Below, one piece after another: positions 12,231 to 22,030 of a stretch of DNA of 64,000 nt. This stretch comes from Druceiella hillmani (Eukaryota > Arthropoda > Insecta > Lepidoptera > Hepialidae). The notes beneath the pieces are model-generated. The model was not told the origin of the DNA, made no database searches, and was given only the letters and a program-made list of their open reading frames with translations. Made by a program: the position numbers and the translations under genes. Where the stretch lies: assembly GCA_039881145.1 (NCBI GenBank), contig JAYKKI010000016.1:8891001-8955000 (forward strand), read 5' to 3'. Within the stretch, counting starts at the first letter, position 1; each line of letters starts with the position of its first letter.

Positions 12231-12655
12231 CTTAGATGCAAGTCTTTCTACACAATCATTAAAATAAATGCTTCCTTTAAATTTTTAGATAAATCATATT
12301 ACTTACTGGTTATTAAATAACAAATAGACTAACGAATCCATCCAGTTCAAATTATTTTCAGTTTGACTTAGATGTGAGACTTTTTACACAAATATTTAAA
12401 TAAGTGCTTCTCTTAAATATATATATAATTCCTGTTACTTACGTGATTTTAAATAACGAACATACTGACGACTCCACCCAATTAAAATTAACTTCAGTTC
12501 AACTTAGATGCGAAACTTTCTACACAAATATTTAAATAAATACTTGTGTAGAAAGAACTTCTATTAAATTTTTATATAATTCACCTTACTTACGTGTTAT
12601 TAAATAACGAATATACAAACCAATTAATCCAGTTTGAATCATCTTTAATTAAGAC
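12231..12655. repeat. 136-bp tandem repeat, three copies
   Basis: The word CTTAGATG followed by CTTTCTACACAA (with changes) starts copies at 12231, 12367 and 12503, an exact 136-bp spacing twice. Each copy then runs through AATATTTAAATAA, TTACTTA and ATTAAATAACGAA-like phrases and a CCAGTT/CCAATT phrase. The third copy has a short insertion at 12541-12560 containing the reverse complement of its own CTTTCTACACAA (12517-12528 against 12544-12555). That creates a 12-bp hairpin stem. There is no coding capacity. Confidence 0.8.
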
Positions 12656-13337
12656 TTGGAGGTAAAAGTATCTTCAGGTAAAAGGTATTTCAAATCTTCT
12701 CTCTGTGTGTAAACTGGCTTATCCACCTTTACCAAAAATGTAAGATGACCCTAGGGATGATATACGCTACTGTCAGGAATGATTACATATCAAAATTTGT
12801 CCTTTCTAGAGATGATCTTTATTCCTCAAAATAATCTCAGAGTTTTATGTCTCTAAATCAGTTCTTATTACCTACTTTCGGAATAAAACTGTTTTGTTTC
12901 AAATTCGTTAATTTCTACAGAAAGTTTTGGTTGATTTGATTTCTTTACATATGAAAGTAAACACATTTACTCTTCTTTTTCATAATAACATTAAGACCCG
13001 GGATTTATTTGATAATTCGTGTTTGCATTGGTCTTTATGTTAGGGACTAGTGACCCAACCACTATGATAACCCTGACATAAAATGTGACTATCTTCCATG
13101 TATATTAGTTAACTTTTATTTCAAGACATTTATAAAACGTAACCTGCTAAAGCATTTATTTTTTCAATGCATTCTGTGCATATATGATAATAAATCAATA
13201 TGTAACTAATTTGTGAAATTTAAATCTTGTCGTAGATAAATTATAAATTCTAGCTTCCTTTATCTAAAGTGTAAGTTCGATAATACTGCACATTGCCCTG
13301 CTGTCAAAGAAATTTATAGGATAATGCAAATTATGTA
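12656..13337. other. AT-rich spacer between two satellites
   Basis: No gene, repeat unit or recognisable element was seen in this 0.7 kb between the 136-bp and 61-bp arrays. Confidence 0.5.
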
Positions 13338-14130
13338 CTTAATCCTTTTCATTTTTATTCCTTGCCTTTTCTTTTGATAAGAAAAATCAAATTAGTTACG
13401 ATTTTCTACTTGATTTTCATTCATTCCTATCCATCTGATTAGCCCAATAAAATTACTTAGGTCTTTATACTTGGTTTTTATTTGCTCCTTTTCTTCTGAT
13501 TAGACAAATAAAATTACTTATGTCTTTTCAATTGATTTTTATTCCCTCCTTTTCTTCTGTTTACACAAATAAAATTACTTACGCCTTTCCACTTCATTTT
13601 CTTTAAATCCTTTCCATCTGATTAGCCCAATAAAACTGCTTACGCTTTCCACTTGATTTTTATTTCTTCTGATTAGACAACTAAAATCACTTACACTTCT
13701 CTACTCGATTTTCATTCATTCCATTGTACCTGATTAGCCCAACAAAATTACTTACGCCTTTCTACTTGATTTTTATTCCTTTCTTTTTTTCTCATTAGAC
13801 AAATAAAATTATTTACGCCTTTCCACTTAATTTTTATTCATTCGTTCCTATCTGATTAGCTCAGTAAAATTACTTAAGCCTTTCCATTTGATTTTTATTC
13901 CTTCCTTTTCTTCTGATTAGACCAATAAAATTATTTACGCCTTTCCACTTCATTTTAATTCATTCCTTTCCATCTGATTAGCCCAATAAATTTGCTTGAG
14001 CCTTTCCATTTTATTTTTATTTTTTTCTTTCCATTTGGCGGGGACAAGATAATTACATATTCTTTTCTACCTGAATTTTATTAATTTATTTACCCTTATA
14101 GGGCTACTAAAATGACTTAGTCCTTTTCAA
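13338..14130. repeat. About 61-bp satellite with two alternating unit types
   Basis: About twelve units share the frame GATTTTTATTC..., CTGATTAG..., AAATTACTTACGCCTTTCCA, ACTT. Units divide by two diagnostic segments. Type A has TTCCATCTGATTAGCCCAAT and type B has TTTTCTTCTGATTAGACAAA. From about 13412 the order reads A,B,B,A,B,A,B,A,B,A, then two degenerate units with GGCGGGGAC and TAGGGCTACT replacing the core. One B unit near 13655 is shortened by about 9 bp. Degeneration at the right end and at the left end (13338-13411) is typical of array edges. Confidence 0.85.
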
Positions 14131-14242
14131 CCGACATTATTTTATCGATATTAAGATTTGAAAAGCACGACCTCCATTAGTTGCATGCCTATTATTTGCA
14201 AAGCGAGACGACACTTGAACTCGATCAGAGACGACACTTGAT

Positions 14243-14353
14243 CGTCGTCTCCATTCCAACGCGTTGGAATGGAGACGACGCGATAAAACTAATTTCCTTA
14301 TTCACATTTTGTAAGGAAATTGATAGCCTAATTGATAGATTTGCTATCAATTT
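14243..14353. repeat. Cluster of three perfect inverted repeats
   Basis: A 38-bp perfect palindrome with no spacer fills 14243-14280 (left half CGTCGTCTCCATTCCAACG). It is followed at 14291-14321 by a 10-bp stem (AATTTCCTTA / TAAGGAAATT) and at 14317-14353 by an 11-bp stem (AAATTGATAGC / GCTATCAATTT). The second and third stems overlap by 5 bases, so they are mutually exclusive or form a pseudoknot-like arrangement. The palindrome is GC-richer than its surroundings and is preceded by a partial direct copy, GAGACGACACTTGATCG. A 115-codon open frame (14181-14528) spans the cluster. I do not regard it as a gene. Confidence 0.9.
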
Positions 14354-15266
14354 ACGTCATTATGAGGGAAAGATTCGGTTTTATAACATAAAGTTTAAAT
14401 TAATAGAAGTCAAAATTAGTAAAGTGACATTCTGCCTTGCTGTCAATGTGTTTAGATGTGGCTGTTTTTGGCAGTTACTTACATTTGACGTTTTCTATTA
14501 TTTTAATTTATTAGAAGAAAATATTTAGTACAATTTTTGCAATTATTTCATATCTAGTATAGCACGATAGTCTGATCTTGGCTCAAGATATGAAATTTGT
14601 TATTCTGCAAATGTATTTCCTGTAAATCTTTAACCCATTTATTTATATATTTCAAAGACAGTAAAACTGTGGATAATTCGTAGAAAGAAATTATATAAAA
14701 TATAGATTTTTTTAGGTTTCGCTAGAATAATAGAAAAGATAGAAATATCAGTAGATCACACAAGTATTTGTCCGTCTCTCTCTAGGTCACATTCATTTTT
14801 CTCAGAAGCTATTCGACATAGAAACTTGCAATTTTATATAGTTACCAACTTGCACATATTTGTTTTCGCGAATTTCAGATATGTTTATATGAGAAATTTG
14901 GACGAGCATGTCAGGTGTGCAAAAAATTTGATTTATTTTCTTTCAGCTAATTGTATCGTATCTGTTAAAAAGGCGAGATTAAGATTCAAGAACTATTTTC
15001 ATTAGAATTTTGTTCACGATAATTTAAAAATTCGAGACTTTCTAATTTAAAATTATGAAGAAATAAAATGCCAGAAGTTAACATAAAGTTTACCGAAAAA
15101 ATACAGCACTGATTCTAAACCTCGTAATTTGAAAAAAATACGTCAATTTTATTTGTGAAATACGTTTTGGGAAGCATATTTTTAAGGTATAAAATAATTA
15201 TGTCACCATGCCTTCTTACAATGTACCTCGGAAATGCGTCAAAGTTTTTACATGTAAATAGCTGCG

Positions 15267-15268
<2 letters not shown>
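14354..15268. other. AT-rich DNA, no gene seen
   Basis: No repeat or coding motif was recognised. The tail of the 14181-14528 open frame ends in it. Confidence 0.5.

Positions 15269-15310
<42 letters not shown>
15269..15310. repeat. (AT)n microsatellite
   Basis: About 21 uninterrupted AT units. Open frames crossing it on both strands (15115-15397) contain Tyr-Ile runs from the repeat and are rejected as genes. Confidence 0.95.
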
Positions 15311-15313
<3 letters not shown>

Positions 15314-17427
15314 TGGGATATTGGTACAATAGGGGTAGTAATGACGATGTTACTAATAATTACTTCGATGATGCCTGATCCCATTACTCAAAGCTAGCAA
15401 AGAGCAAGTTCGACACTCGTTCGTAGGGTTTAATACCCATGTTTTAGGGCACACTCCTATTTATTTTTAAATGTAAAAGATGTGACAATTGTATTTGTAT
15501 AACATAATTATTATGTGTACTATTTTGATGCATGTTCATACGGAATAATTATAACTTTAGGAGAGTGATATACACCTATTTCACTTTGAAAATATCAAAA
15601 TACTTTGTCTAATTGTGTCCTCCCTAAATGTCTAATTGTGTAATATAAGCTATAACCTTACCTTACTGGTTACGTAATTTAAAACCCATGACGACATAAA
15701 TTATGTTCGTGTAAATCAAAATATTTTTGCAAATAGTACATAGTTTGGCGTTAAGTTTTTGTCTTCCTAGAAATGGATCAGGCGGATGATGTCTTTTCAC
15801 AAATTAAAAACAGTACCATGATAAAAATACTTTGATTATGCTGCTACAATTCAACTGAAATTAAAAACCAAAATTAGCATGTGATATTAACGAATACAGA
15901 ATTTCGAAAGATATTTGATGCGATAACAGCCGTGAAGTATTCATATGAGTGAAATTATTAGCTAAAACGTATCGAGTTTAAACGAATCGATGTCGACGTA
16001 ATGTACTCGATACTGAAAGGCTTTTTCTGTGATCCACTTTGCGTTGGCTGTCCCGTTCGGGTAGCTTCAAACGCGACAACAGGACGAGTTAGAATCGAAT
16101 TTGCAAGTAATGTGTCGAAAGTAATATCCCGTCAGTAGATTTATAATGAAAATTCGACTTTACTATTTATGCATTTTGGTAGAATTTTATAGCAACTTGC
16201 CTTTGTTGTTTGTAGAAATATTGTTTGATTTAATTTATATAATTTGTATAATCGGTCTTGGTAAACTTCTAATTTAATCGAACGTTATTTTAGACAAAGT
16301 TATTTCGGCAACAAAGATTATATGAAGTCATTTAAAAGTTATTACTTGATCGCATATATCTCCTTAGTTTATTGTTGTTAGTTAATCAATAGTTTTATCC
16401 TTGTGGTTATTTCATGCTACCTTCGTAATTTTTTAGATTATTTACAAGCCTAATTAAAAAGTTAGAAGAGATGCATTTATATACCGTTTTGAAATTTCAT
16501 ATCTCGAGAAGGAGACACCGTATCAAAGTAAGGAATTTAATATTATCGGTTGCATTTTAAATGACTAATACTAAATGAAATATTTTTTTTCTCTAATTAT
16601 GATGTAGGAAAAAATCATTAGAAAATAAAAGTTGTGGCTATCCTTATGTATTGGGAAAATAATGTCGTTTTGTGAAATTGAATTGCGATTGGACTTAAAT
16701 TAAAAGAGCCATGATGCTGTTATGTACAATCATGTGATATATATCAGAAGGACAGACAGACATAAAAAAATTTTAAATGTTTTAATCATACTGAAAATAT
16801 CGTATTCATATTTTGATTTATTTTCAGACAATACCAGGAATCTTCCCTTCGTGACGCGTTAATTCGCTGAATAGATACATATATTAGTCAATCCGTTTGA
16901 AAGGCTCACGATCTATTATTCGTACTGCATTTGTATTAATATCTATCATTTATATATCTTCGGATGTAATTGTAATTTCCAGAATTTTGTGTCTCCGAAG
17001 TAATTTCTTCCCCTTATATTTTCCTCCCGTTTACAGATAACTCTGCCCTCCATAAAATATTACCAAATATATTTAACAGAAAATGTACGGCATCATAATC
17101 TGGTAATAAAGATTTATACTGGAGTTTATTTCAGCAATATAAAGTGTAATTTAAAATAAATTTATACATCCATAAATAATGATAAACTAAAAGCTCTAAA
17201 TTAAGCTGTGGCGATAGAGATTTCTCCCTGTCTCATTTGCTTTATCAGAATATACTAGGAAATTATTATATATCAGTATAACCGCTCATGTCTAAATATT
17301 AATTTAATTTCTCGGTTTATTGAATGTTACGTGTTAATCTAAATTCGGTCAAATTTTAATATTGATCTGTTTCTTTCCCATTTATCAATAGCTTGTACTT
17401 TTTAATTATAATTTATCGAATAAAACG
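15311..17427. other. AT-rich DNA with a small GC-richer patch
   Basis: No gene was recognised. A patch at about 15980-16110 is richer in GC and CpG (CGATGTCGACG, CCCGTTCGGG, CGCGACAACAGGACGAG). It was read in six frames without finding a family motif. It may be a fragment of an old mobile element. Confidence 0.5.
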
Positions 17428-17486
17428 AAAATAGTAAAATATTATCTCAAGACAAATCTTGTCTTGAGATAATATTTGACTATTTT
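17428..17486. repeat. 28-bp inverted repeat with one mismatch
   Basis: The left arm 17428-17455 and right arm 17459-17486 are reverse complements except for one A/G mismatch. The inner 19 bp (ending CTCAAGACAA / TTGTCTTGAG) are perfect, and the loop is ATC. It is long enough to form a stable hairpin. Confidence 0.9.
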
Positions 17487-17841
17487 ATTATTGTGGTTTT
17501 AATTTCAATTAACAGTTCTTACTTCAAATTTGAGCAACACATTTTATCCGTAGTCAAGTTAGAATTCGAAGGAGTTTGAAAATATTTCAAATAATATTGG
17601 TAAGAATATAATATGCTTTGAGGGTGATAGCTAGAATTATGAAAAAAAAAACTATTTGTTAACATTTTGGCATTTATTTTAATCCATACAAAATCATATT
17701 TCAATAACAAATAAAAGATATGTAACAAAAGGTCACGTGTCAGAAATAAAATTATTGTTTTTGCTTTAATATTTTATAACACAGGTATTTGTGTTAAATT
17801 TACCTAATCTACATATTTATAAATATATTATTAGAAAATAG
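17487..17841. other. AT-rich DNA, no gene seen
   Basis: A short minus-strand open frame (17519-17728) lacks any recognised motif. Nothing else was seen. Confidence 0.5.
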
Positions 17842-17992
17842 GAGATATTGAATATATTTGGAGTTAATTTTGTAGAAATTCATTATAATTAAATTTTTCT
17901 CAAGAAAGCAAGGAAACCTAGGTCGTGGTAAAGAATTTAAATCAATTAGAAATAACACTACATCATGCAGTGTCATTTGGTTGAGAAAAATC
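17842..17992. repeat. Palindromic MITE-like family, copy A
   Basis: It opens with GATATTGAATATATTTGGAG and TTTTGTAGAAATTCATTAT, both shared with copy C (59197-59340, reversed), and the second also with copy B. The core GAAACCTAGGTCGTGGTAAA and CACTACATCA are shared with both other copies. Within copy A, TTTTTCTCAA near 17895 is inverted as TTGAGAAAAA near 17985. There is no coding potential. A nonautonomous DNA element is the simplest reading. Confidence 0.7.
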
Positions 17993-18394
17993 TAAGAAAA
18001 GAAGAGATTTAGAAAATCTAAAGGCATATTTTGCGATCTTTACGAAATTATATTATATATATCTTTGTGAATATCATAGCGAATATACATCTTTCATATT
18101 CGTGAATACATCTTTCGTTGTGCACTTGAAGTTCCGTGTATTTTTATATATAATTTATGTTAAATGTATTTGTAGTTTAATGTTTTTGATTAGCAGTCAC
18201 ATTTATATCACACTGGATGTTTCTGTACATCTTGTATCATGACGTACACAAATGAGAATATAATATTTGGTGTGCATTTTCATTATACTCCACTCGTAGC
18301 TAGATTATTGACGCTAATATATTGGACTGCGGACTAGTTTCGAGTACAAGAGTTACATGCAATTTTTTTAGTCTCAGCTTTGCGTGCTGCAAAA
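17993..18394. other. AT-rich DNA, no gene seen
   Basis: Repeated phrases ATATTCGTGAATACATCTTTC-like near 18065-18115 form a small local duplication. No gene was recognised. Confidence 0.5.
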
Positions 18395-18501
18395 GAAGGG
18401 TTATATTAACCCTTCGTCTTCATATATCTAATGAACAATTTTCATATCTGTGCCTGCATCAGACAAACTGTAGAGTTGTCTGTTGTTGGCACAGATATGA
18501 A
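18395..18501. repeat. Two adjacent hairpins, one nested
   Basis: The first hairpin is GAAGGGTTA-TAT-TAACCCTTC (18395-18415). The second has a perfect 14-bp outer stem TTCATATCTGTGCC (18441-18454) with GGCACAGATATGAA (18488-18501). Inside its loop is a further 7-bp stem CAGACAA (18460-18466) / TTGTCTG (18476-18482). Stacked coaxially this would give a long imperfect hairpin. No transcript evidence is available from sequence alone, so I do not call it an RNA gene. Confidence 0.8.
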
Positions 18502-19470
18502 TCTCATGTACAATTATAACCTAAATAGAGTAATACATCATTAACACAAGTATAAAGTGCTGTATGAAGACCTGTTCTACGATTTATAAGAAAACAAAAA
18601 TGTGAGTAATATAATGTGAAAACATTTGATATCTCCAGAAAGTCTGAAGATAATAAGCGTGGTTACTATTTTTTTTGAGTTCATTGTATATCTGTATTTA
18701 TCTTTAAGAATTTTTGTCTGTTAATAAGGAAGACAGTGAAAATAACACTTTTTAGAAGGAATTGTTCAATTATTCATCTATTCGTAATTTTCGAATTCTC
18801 CGATACTTATTTTCGAATTTAATTTTTATCAAGTTTAAAGGTAAGTAAAAGGATTTAAAACCACAAGAGGTATACGCGCTTCGCCAATAATATTTAACAA
18901 TACGTTTTCCTTGAATCCGAAGAAGACGAATTAACTATTTGTTCTTATGTTTAATATAACTAAAATGATTATTTAACATAAAGTAATAACAAATATTAAA
19001 GAAGGTATGTGCGTTAAAACTTTTTAAAATAATAAGACTAATTGGCGCTTATTATTTTCATATAAATCCATTATACTTAAATGTTTATATGATACTTCAA
19101 TTAACTTGTATAGTAATACTTATTTTATTAAGAATATAATACAAAATTGATGACGAAAACTAGTGAATGCACAATAATATGATTTGCAATTTCATTCTTG
19201 TGTATTTATGTATATTTACTATGTAAATATACTTGTAAAAAAATAGTATTGGTTTTGCAGGCAATAATTATAAATTAAATACACACGCAAATATGAAATT
19301 CTTCAAATTAAAATTTTGATTAAATTTATAAGCGAAGTTAAAGCTTTCAACAAAACTCTATCTCCTTATAATACCATAAAATATTACTAATAAAAATTAT
19401 TCTTTTTCAGATTTCAAAAGAATTGTTTTGTCTTGAAATGTGTACATTTTGTCATCTTATCAAATGGTGA
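18502..19470. other. AT-rich DNA, no gene seen
   Basis: No repeat array, coding motif or RNA-like fold was recognised. Confidence 0.5.
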
Positions 19471-19690
19471 CTTCCTACGGCCTGTAATTTCGCAGCGCCG
19501 CGTAATTTTGTCGGCCCACAGCAAGCGGGTACGGTGGTAAAAGGAGCGCGGAAGCGCTGTCCCGAGAACGTCGTATGTGAAATGTCATCACAGCCTTACT
19601 TGTCTGCTGTGTGTCAACACCTTTACGTGGCGTACATGTAAAATTACAAGCCGTGAGAAGCCATCCTAAGAGTGTCGATGCCATATACTG
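19471..19690 (-). other. GC-rich block with open minus frame, unidentified
   Basis: This 220-bp block is visibly GC-richer than its AT-rich flanks. On the minus strand it is open for 69 codons from an ATG at 19684, starting MASTLLGWLLTACNF and ending YAALRNYRP followed by a stop. Arg, Ala and Leu are common, unlike the Ile/Lys/Asn-rich chance frames elsewhere. I do not recognise the family. It may be an exon, a fragment of a mobile element or a retrocopy piece. No splice sites could be set with confidence. Confidence 0.35.
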
Positions 19691-19904
19691 GTTACCGAGT
19701 TTATTGGAAAAAATATTTATAAACTTTTAATTCGAGTTGTACACCAATTTCCATGGATATTTTATTTCATTTTCTATGTTGATTTCTATAAAATATTTTT
19801 CCGTGGAACAGTTAATTTTATATACGTTGTGTGCATTTCTTTAAGCCGCGCAAACTAATTATTCTGTATTATAATGTAATTCTTAATGCAAAATAAATTT
19901 TGAA
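19691..19904. other. AT-rich spacer
   Basis: Short AT-rich stretch between the GC block and the second MITE copy, with no recognised feature. Confidence 0.5.
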
Positions 19905-20112
19905 TACATTAAAGTTATTTTTGTAGAAATTCATTATTCCAATTAAATGAAAGTAAGTGATGTAGTATTATTTCTACTCTCTTTAAGTTCTTTACCACGA
20001 CCTAGGTTTTGTTGTAATATAATCTGTAGATGTTGTAATACAACGAAACCTAGGTCTTGGTAAAGAACTTAAAGAAAGTAGAAATTATACTACATCACGT
20101 AGTGTTCTTTAA
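19905..20112. repeat. Palindromic MITE-like family, copy B
   Basis: Arms of 62 bp (19958-20019 and 20036-20097) are reverse complements with about five mismatches around a 16-bp loop. Each arm contains the AACCTAGGT core, the GGTAAAGAACTTAAAG stretch and the ACTACATCA end that mark this family in copies A and C. The left flank GTAGAAATTCATTATTCCAA is also shared with the other copies, so the element is larger than the hairpin. The near-perfect arms suggest it is a recent copy or that the arms have been kept alike by gene conversion. Confidence 0.85.
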
Positions 20113-20279
20113 CTGTGCAAAATAAATTATTTTTTTTGCTGAAAGTTATTTATATGAACAAAATAATATGTCGTGGGTTAAAATTAACTTTCTTTTAATT
20201 CACTAATAAAAAGTGAACCTATTTACAACTATATATAATGAAGATTTACTTCATAATGGTGACAGTTTTATGGATTAGA

Positions 20280-20680
20280 CTTGCTATGGTTGTCAAAAAG
20301 CTTATCAAGTTTTTATTGCTCCATTATCAGGTTCATAGCACACTGACCTTTATTATCACTTCGAGTTTTTTGACATAATTTATTTATTTGCAAGCACTTT
20401 GAATGCTATTGAGGAATAATTTTTATTTTACATGGATTATAATTGAGCGTTAAGATAAAAATAAAGAATAACACGGAAAATGGAAACTGTTTTTTTTTAT
20501 GGTTGGTCAAAAAGCTTACCAAGTTTTAATAGTTTCGGCAACACATTCGTAATAAACTGACTTTTAATGTTTATTTTGAGTTTTTTTTTTGTCCTAATTT
20601 ATTCCTATGCAAGTGACTTCAATTTTCCTGAGGGATAATTTTAATGTTATGTGGATCACAATAGACATTTATATTTAAAT
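20280..20680. repeat. Diverged 214-bp tandem duplication
   Basis: ATGGTTGTCAAAAAGCTTAT at 20285 recurs as ATGGTTGGTCAAAAAGCTTA at 20499. Parallel phrases follow in order: AACTGACTTTTA, TTGAGTTTTTT, TAATTTATT, GCAAGTGACTT, GAGGGATAATTTT and ATGTGGATCA. Divergence is considerable, so the duplication is old. There is no coding potential. Confidence 0.7.
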
Positions 20681-21945
20681 TGCTACAAAATATATTGTTA
20701 TTCATTTGTAATTTAAGTCACGTTAGTTTTTAAGTCCGTCCAGTAATTTGACATATTCCTGATAATAATTTATTAACACACGTATATTTAGTGTATTAAC
20801 AAATTTGAACATAGTTTATTGAGAGAGAATTATTGGGTTAAAACAATGAAATAGTGGTTGCTTTCTAATTTGTATAATGCCTATCTATCTATCTATATAT
20901 TATTATCTATTTATTATGTATTGTCTTGTTTTTACACCAACTTTTATAACCATCACCAAATCGTCACAATACAAATATAGTTTTATTTAAAAAATGCGCT
21001 GCCAATAATTAAGGGTCATTGATCCATTTTTATTTAAAGTTAAATAAAAATTATTTTCTACTTTCACTCGCTTCTTTAGATGTTAGCCTGCAAAAATTCT
21101 TTACCCTATGTTGGGGCAATATATTTAAAATGTTCTTTTTTCCTTAAGCAGAAATTAAAATATGTTTAACTACTTTGTTTTCACGAAAGCATGTCAATAA
21201 TTTTTATCTAAAAATACTGATTTTCCATAACCAGTATTTTTAAGTCATAAACTATATGGACCTATACGAAAATCTACAAGAATATGTATTTCAATATTGC
21301 CTAATATCATAAAGATTATAATGTAATTTTTCAAGAAACCTTTATTAACTCAACCTTAATCACAAATGGCTTTCAATATTCAAACTTCTCCAACCACGTT
21401 ACAATTTTCCGCCCTCCAAACTGACGGCATTTTAGTAGAAATTATTGGGATACCTTACTCTGTGTAATAAATTACGCTAAAAAGTAGTTTCTCCAATAGG
21501 GCGATACCCTCGGTGAAGAAGAAACACTGCTGGTGGTCTGCATCCTAGCGATAGTACATTATGTTTGTATAGCTCGCGGCAGTCATGTTTCTGCTTCTCG
21601 ACACAGTGGCCGTCTTGAACTTTCAACAGGCGTATGCACGAATGTGTGTTAAAAGCAGGCGTATGTACGAATGTGTGGTAAAAAAAATAATATTACTTAA
21701 AAATGGGAGTTGAAATTTGTTAAAACTGTAATATTTTCTTGATATTATAGTATCATGAAAACGTTCTATTTATAATTATTATAATTTTGTTGTATTAAAT
21801 GTTTGTATTTCTGGAAAAAGATATAAGTCGTATCAATAAACGGATGAAAAACATATGAACTTACCATATTGGGAGTTATATGAATATGGTAATTCATAAA
21901 AAGTTTATGAAATATTTATTATATCATCAATTTACTTTTCACTTT
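20681..21945. other. AT-rich DNA with a short 29-bp duplication
   Basis: CAGGCGTATGCACGAATGTG at 21627 is repeated at 21656 with one change, a 29-bp tandem duplication. It sits in a GC-richer patch (21480-21690) that I could not assign. A short CTAT run occurs near 20883. Otherwise no feature was seen. Confidence 0.55.
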
Positions 21946-21947
21946 TG

Positions 21948-22030
21948 ACAAACTTCAAAAAGGAAGAGGTTTTCAATTTGCCTGTATTTTTTGTGTAAAT
22001 TACCTCATGTCTCTCGTAATTAGTGACTAA
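21948..22030 (+). repeat. Dispersed repeat, copy 3 (head only)
   Basis: GACAAACTTCAAAAAGGAAG then AGGTTTTCAATTTGCC, TGTATTTTTTGTGTAAATTACCTCATG follow the head of the repeat at 4098 and its reversed copy at 31496-31975. The internal tandem units found in those copies are not visible here. Instead there are two TTTGTAAATTTAGTG-like words just after it. Confidence 0.6.

Noticed and set aside
13338..14130. CRISPR-like array (repeats near-regularly spaced)
   Set aside because: The repeats are contiguous diverged satellite units without unique spacers, in a eukaryotic context.
14181..14528. 115-codon plus-strand open frame, one of the longest in the window
   Set aside because: It runs through a perfect palindrome and two hairpins. 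The translation has no family motif and turns Phe/Lys/Ile-rich, as expected by chance.
18395..18501. tRNA or microRNA gene call at the nested hairpin
   Set aside because: No tRNA arm pattern or box motifs, and no evidence of a mature small RNA from sequence alone; kept as an inverted repeat only.
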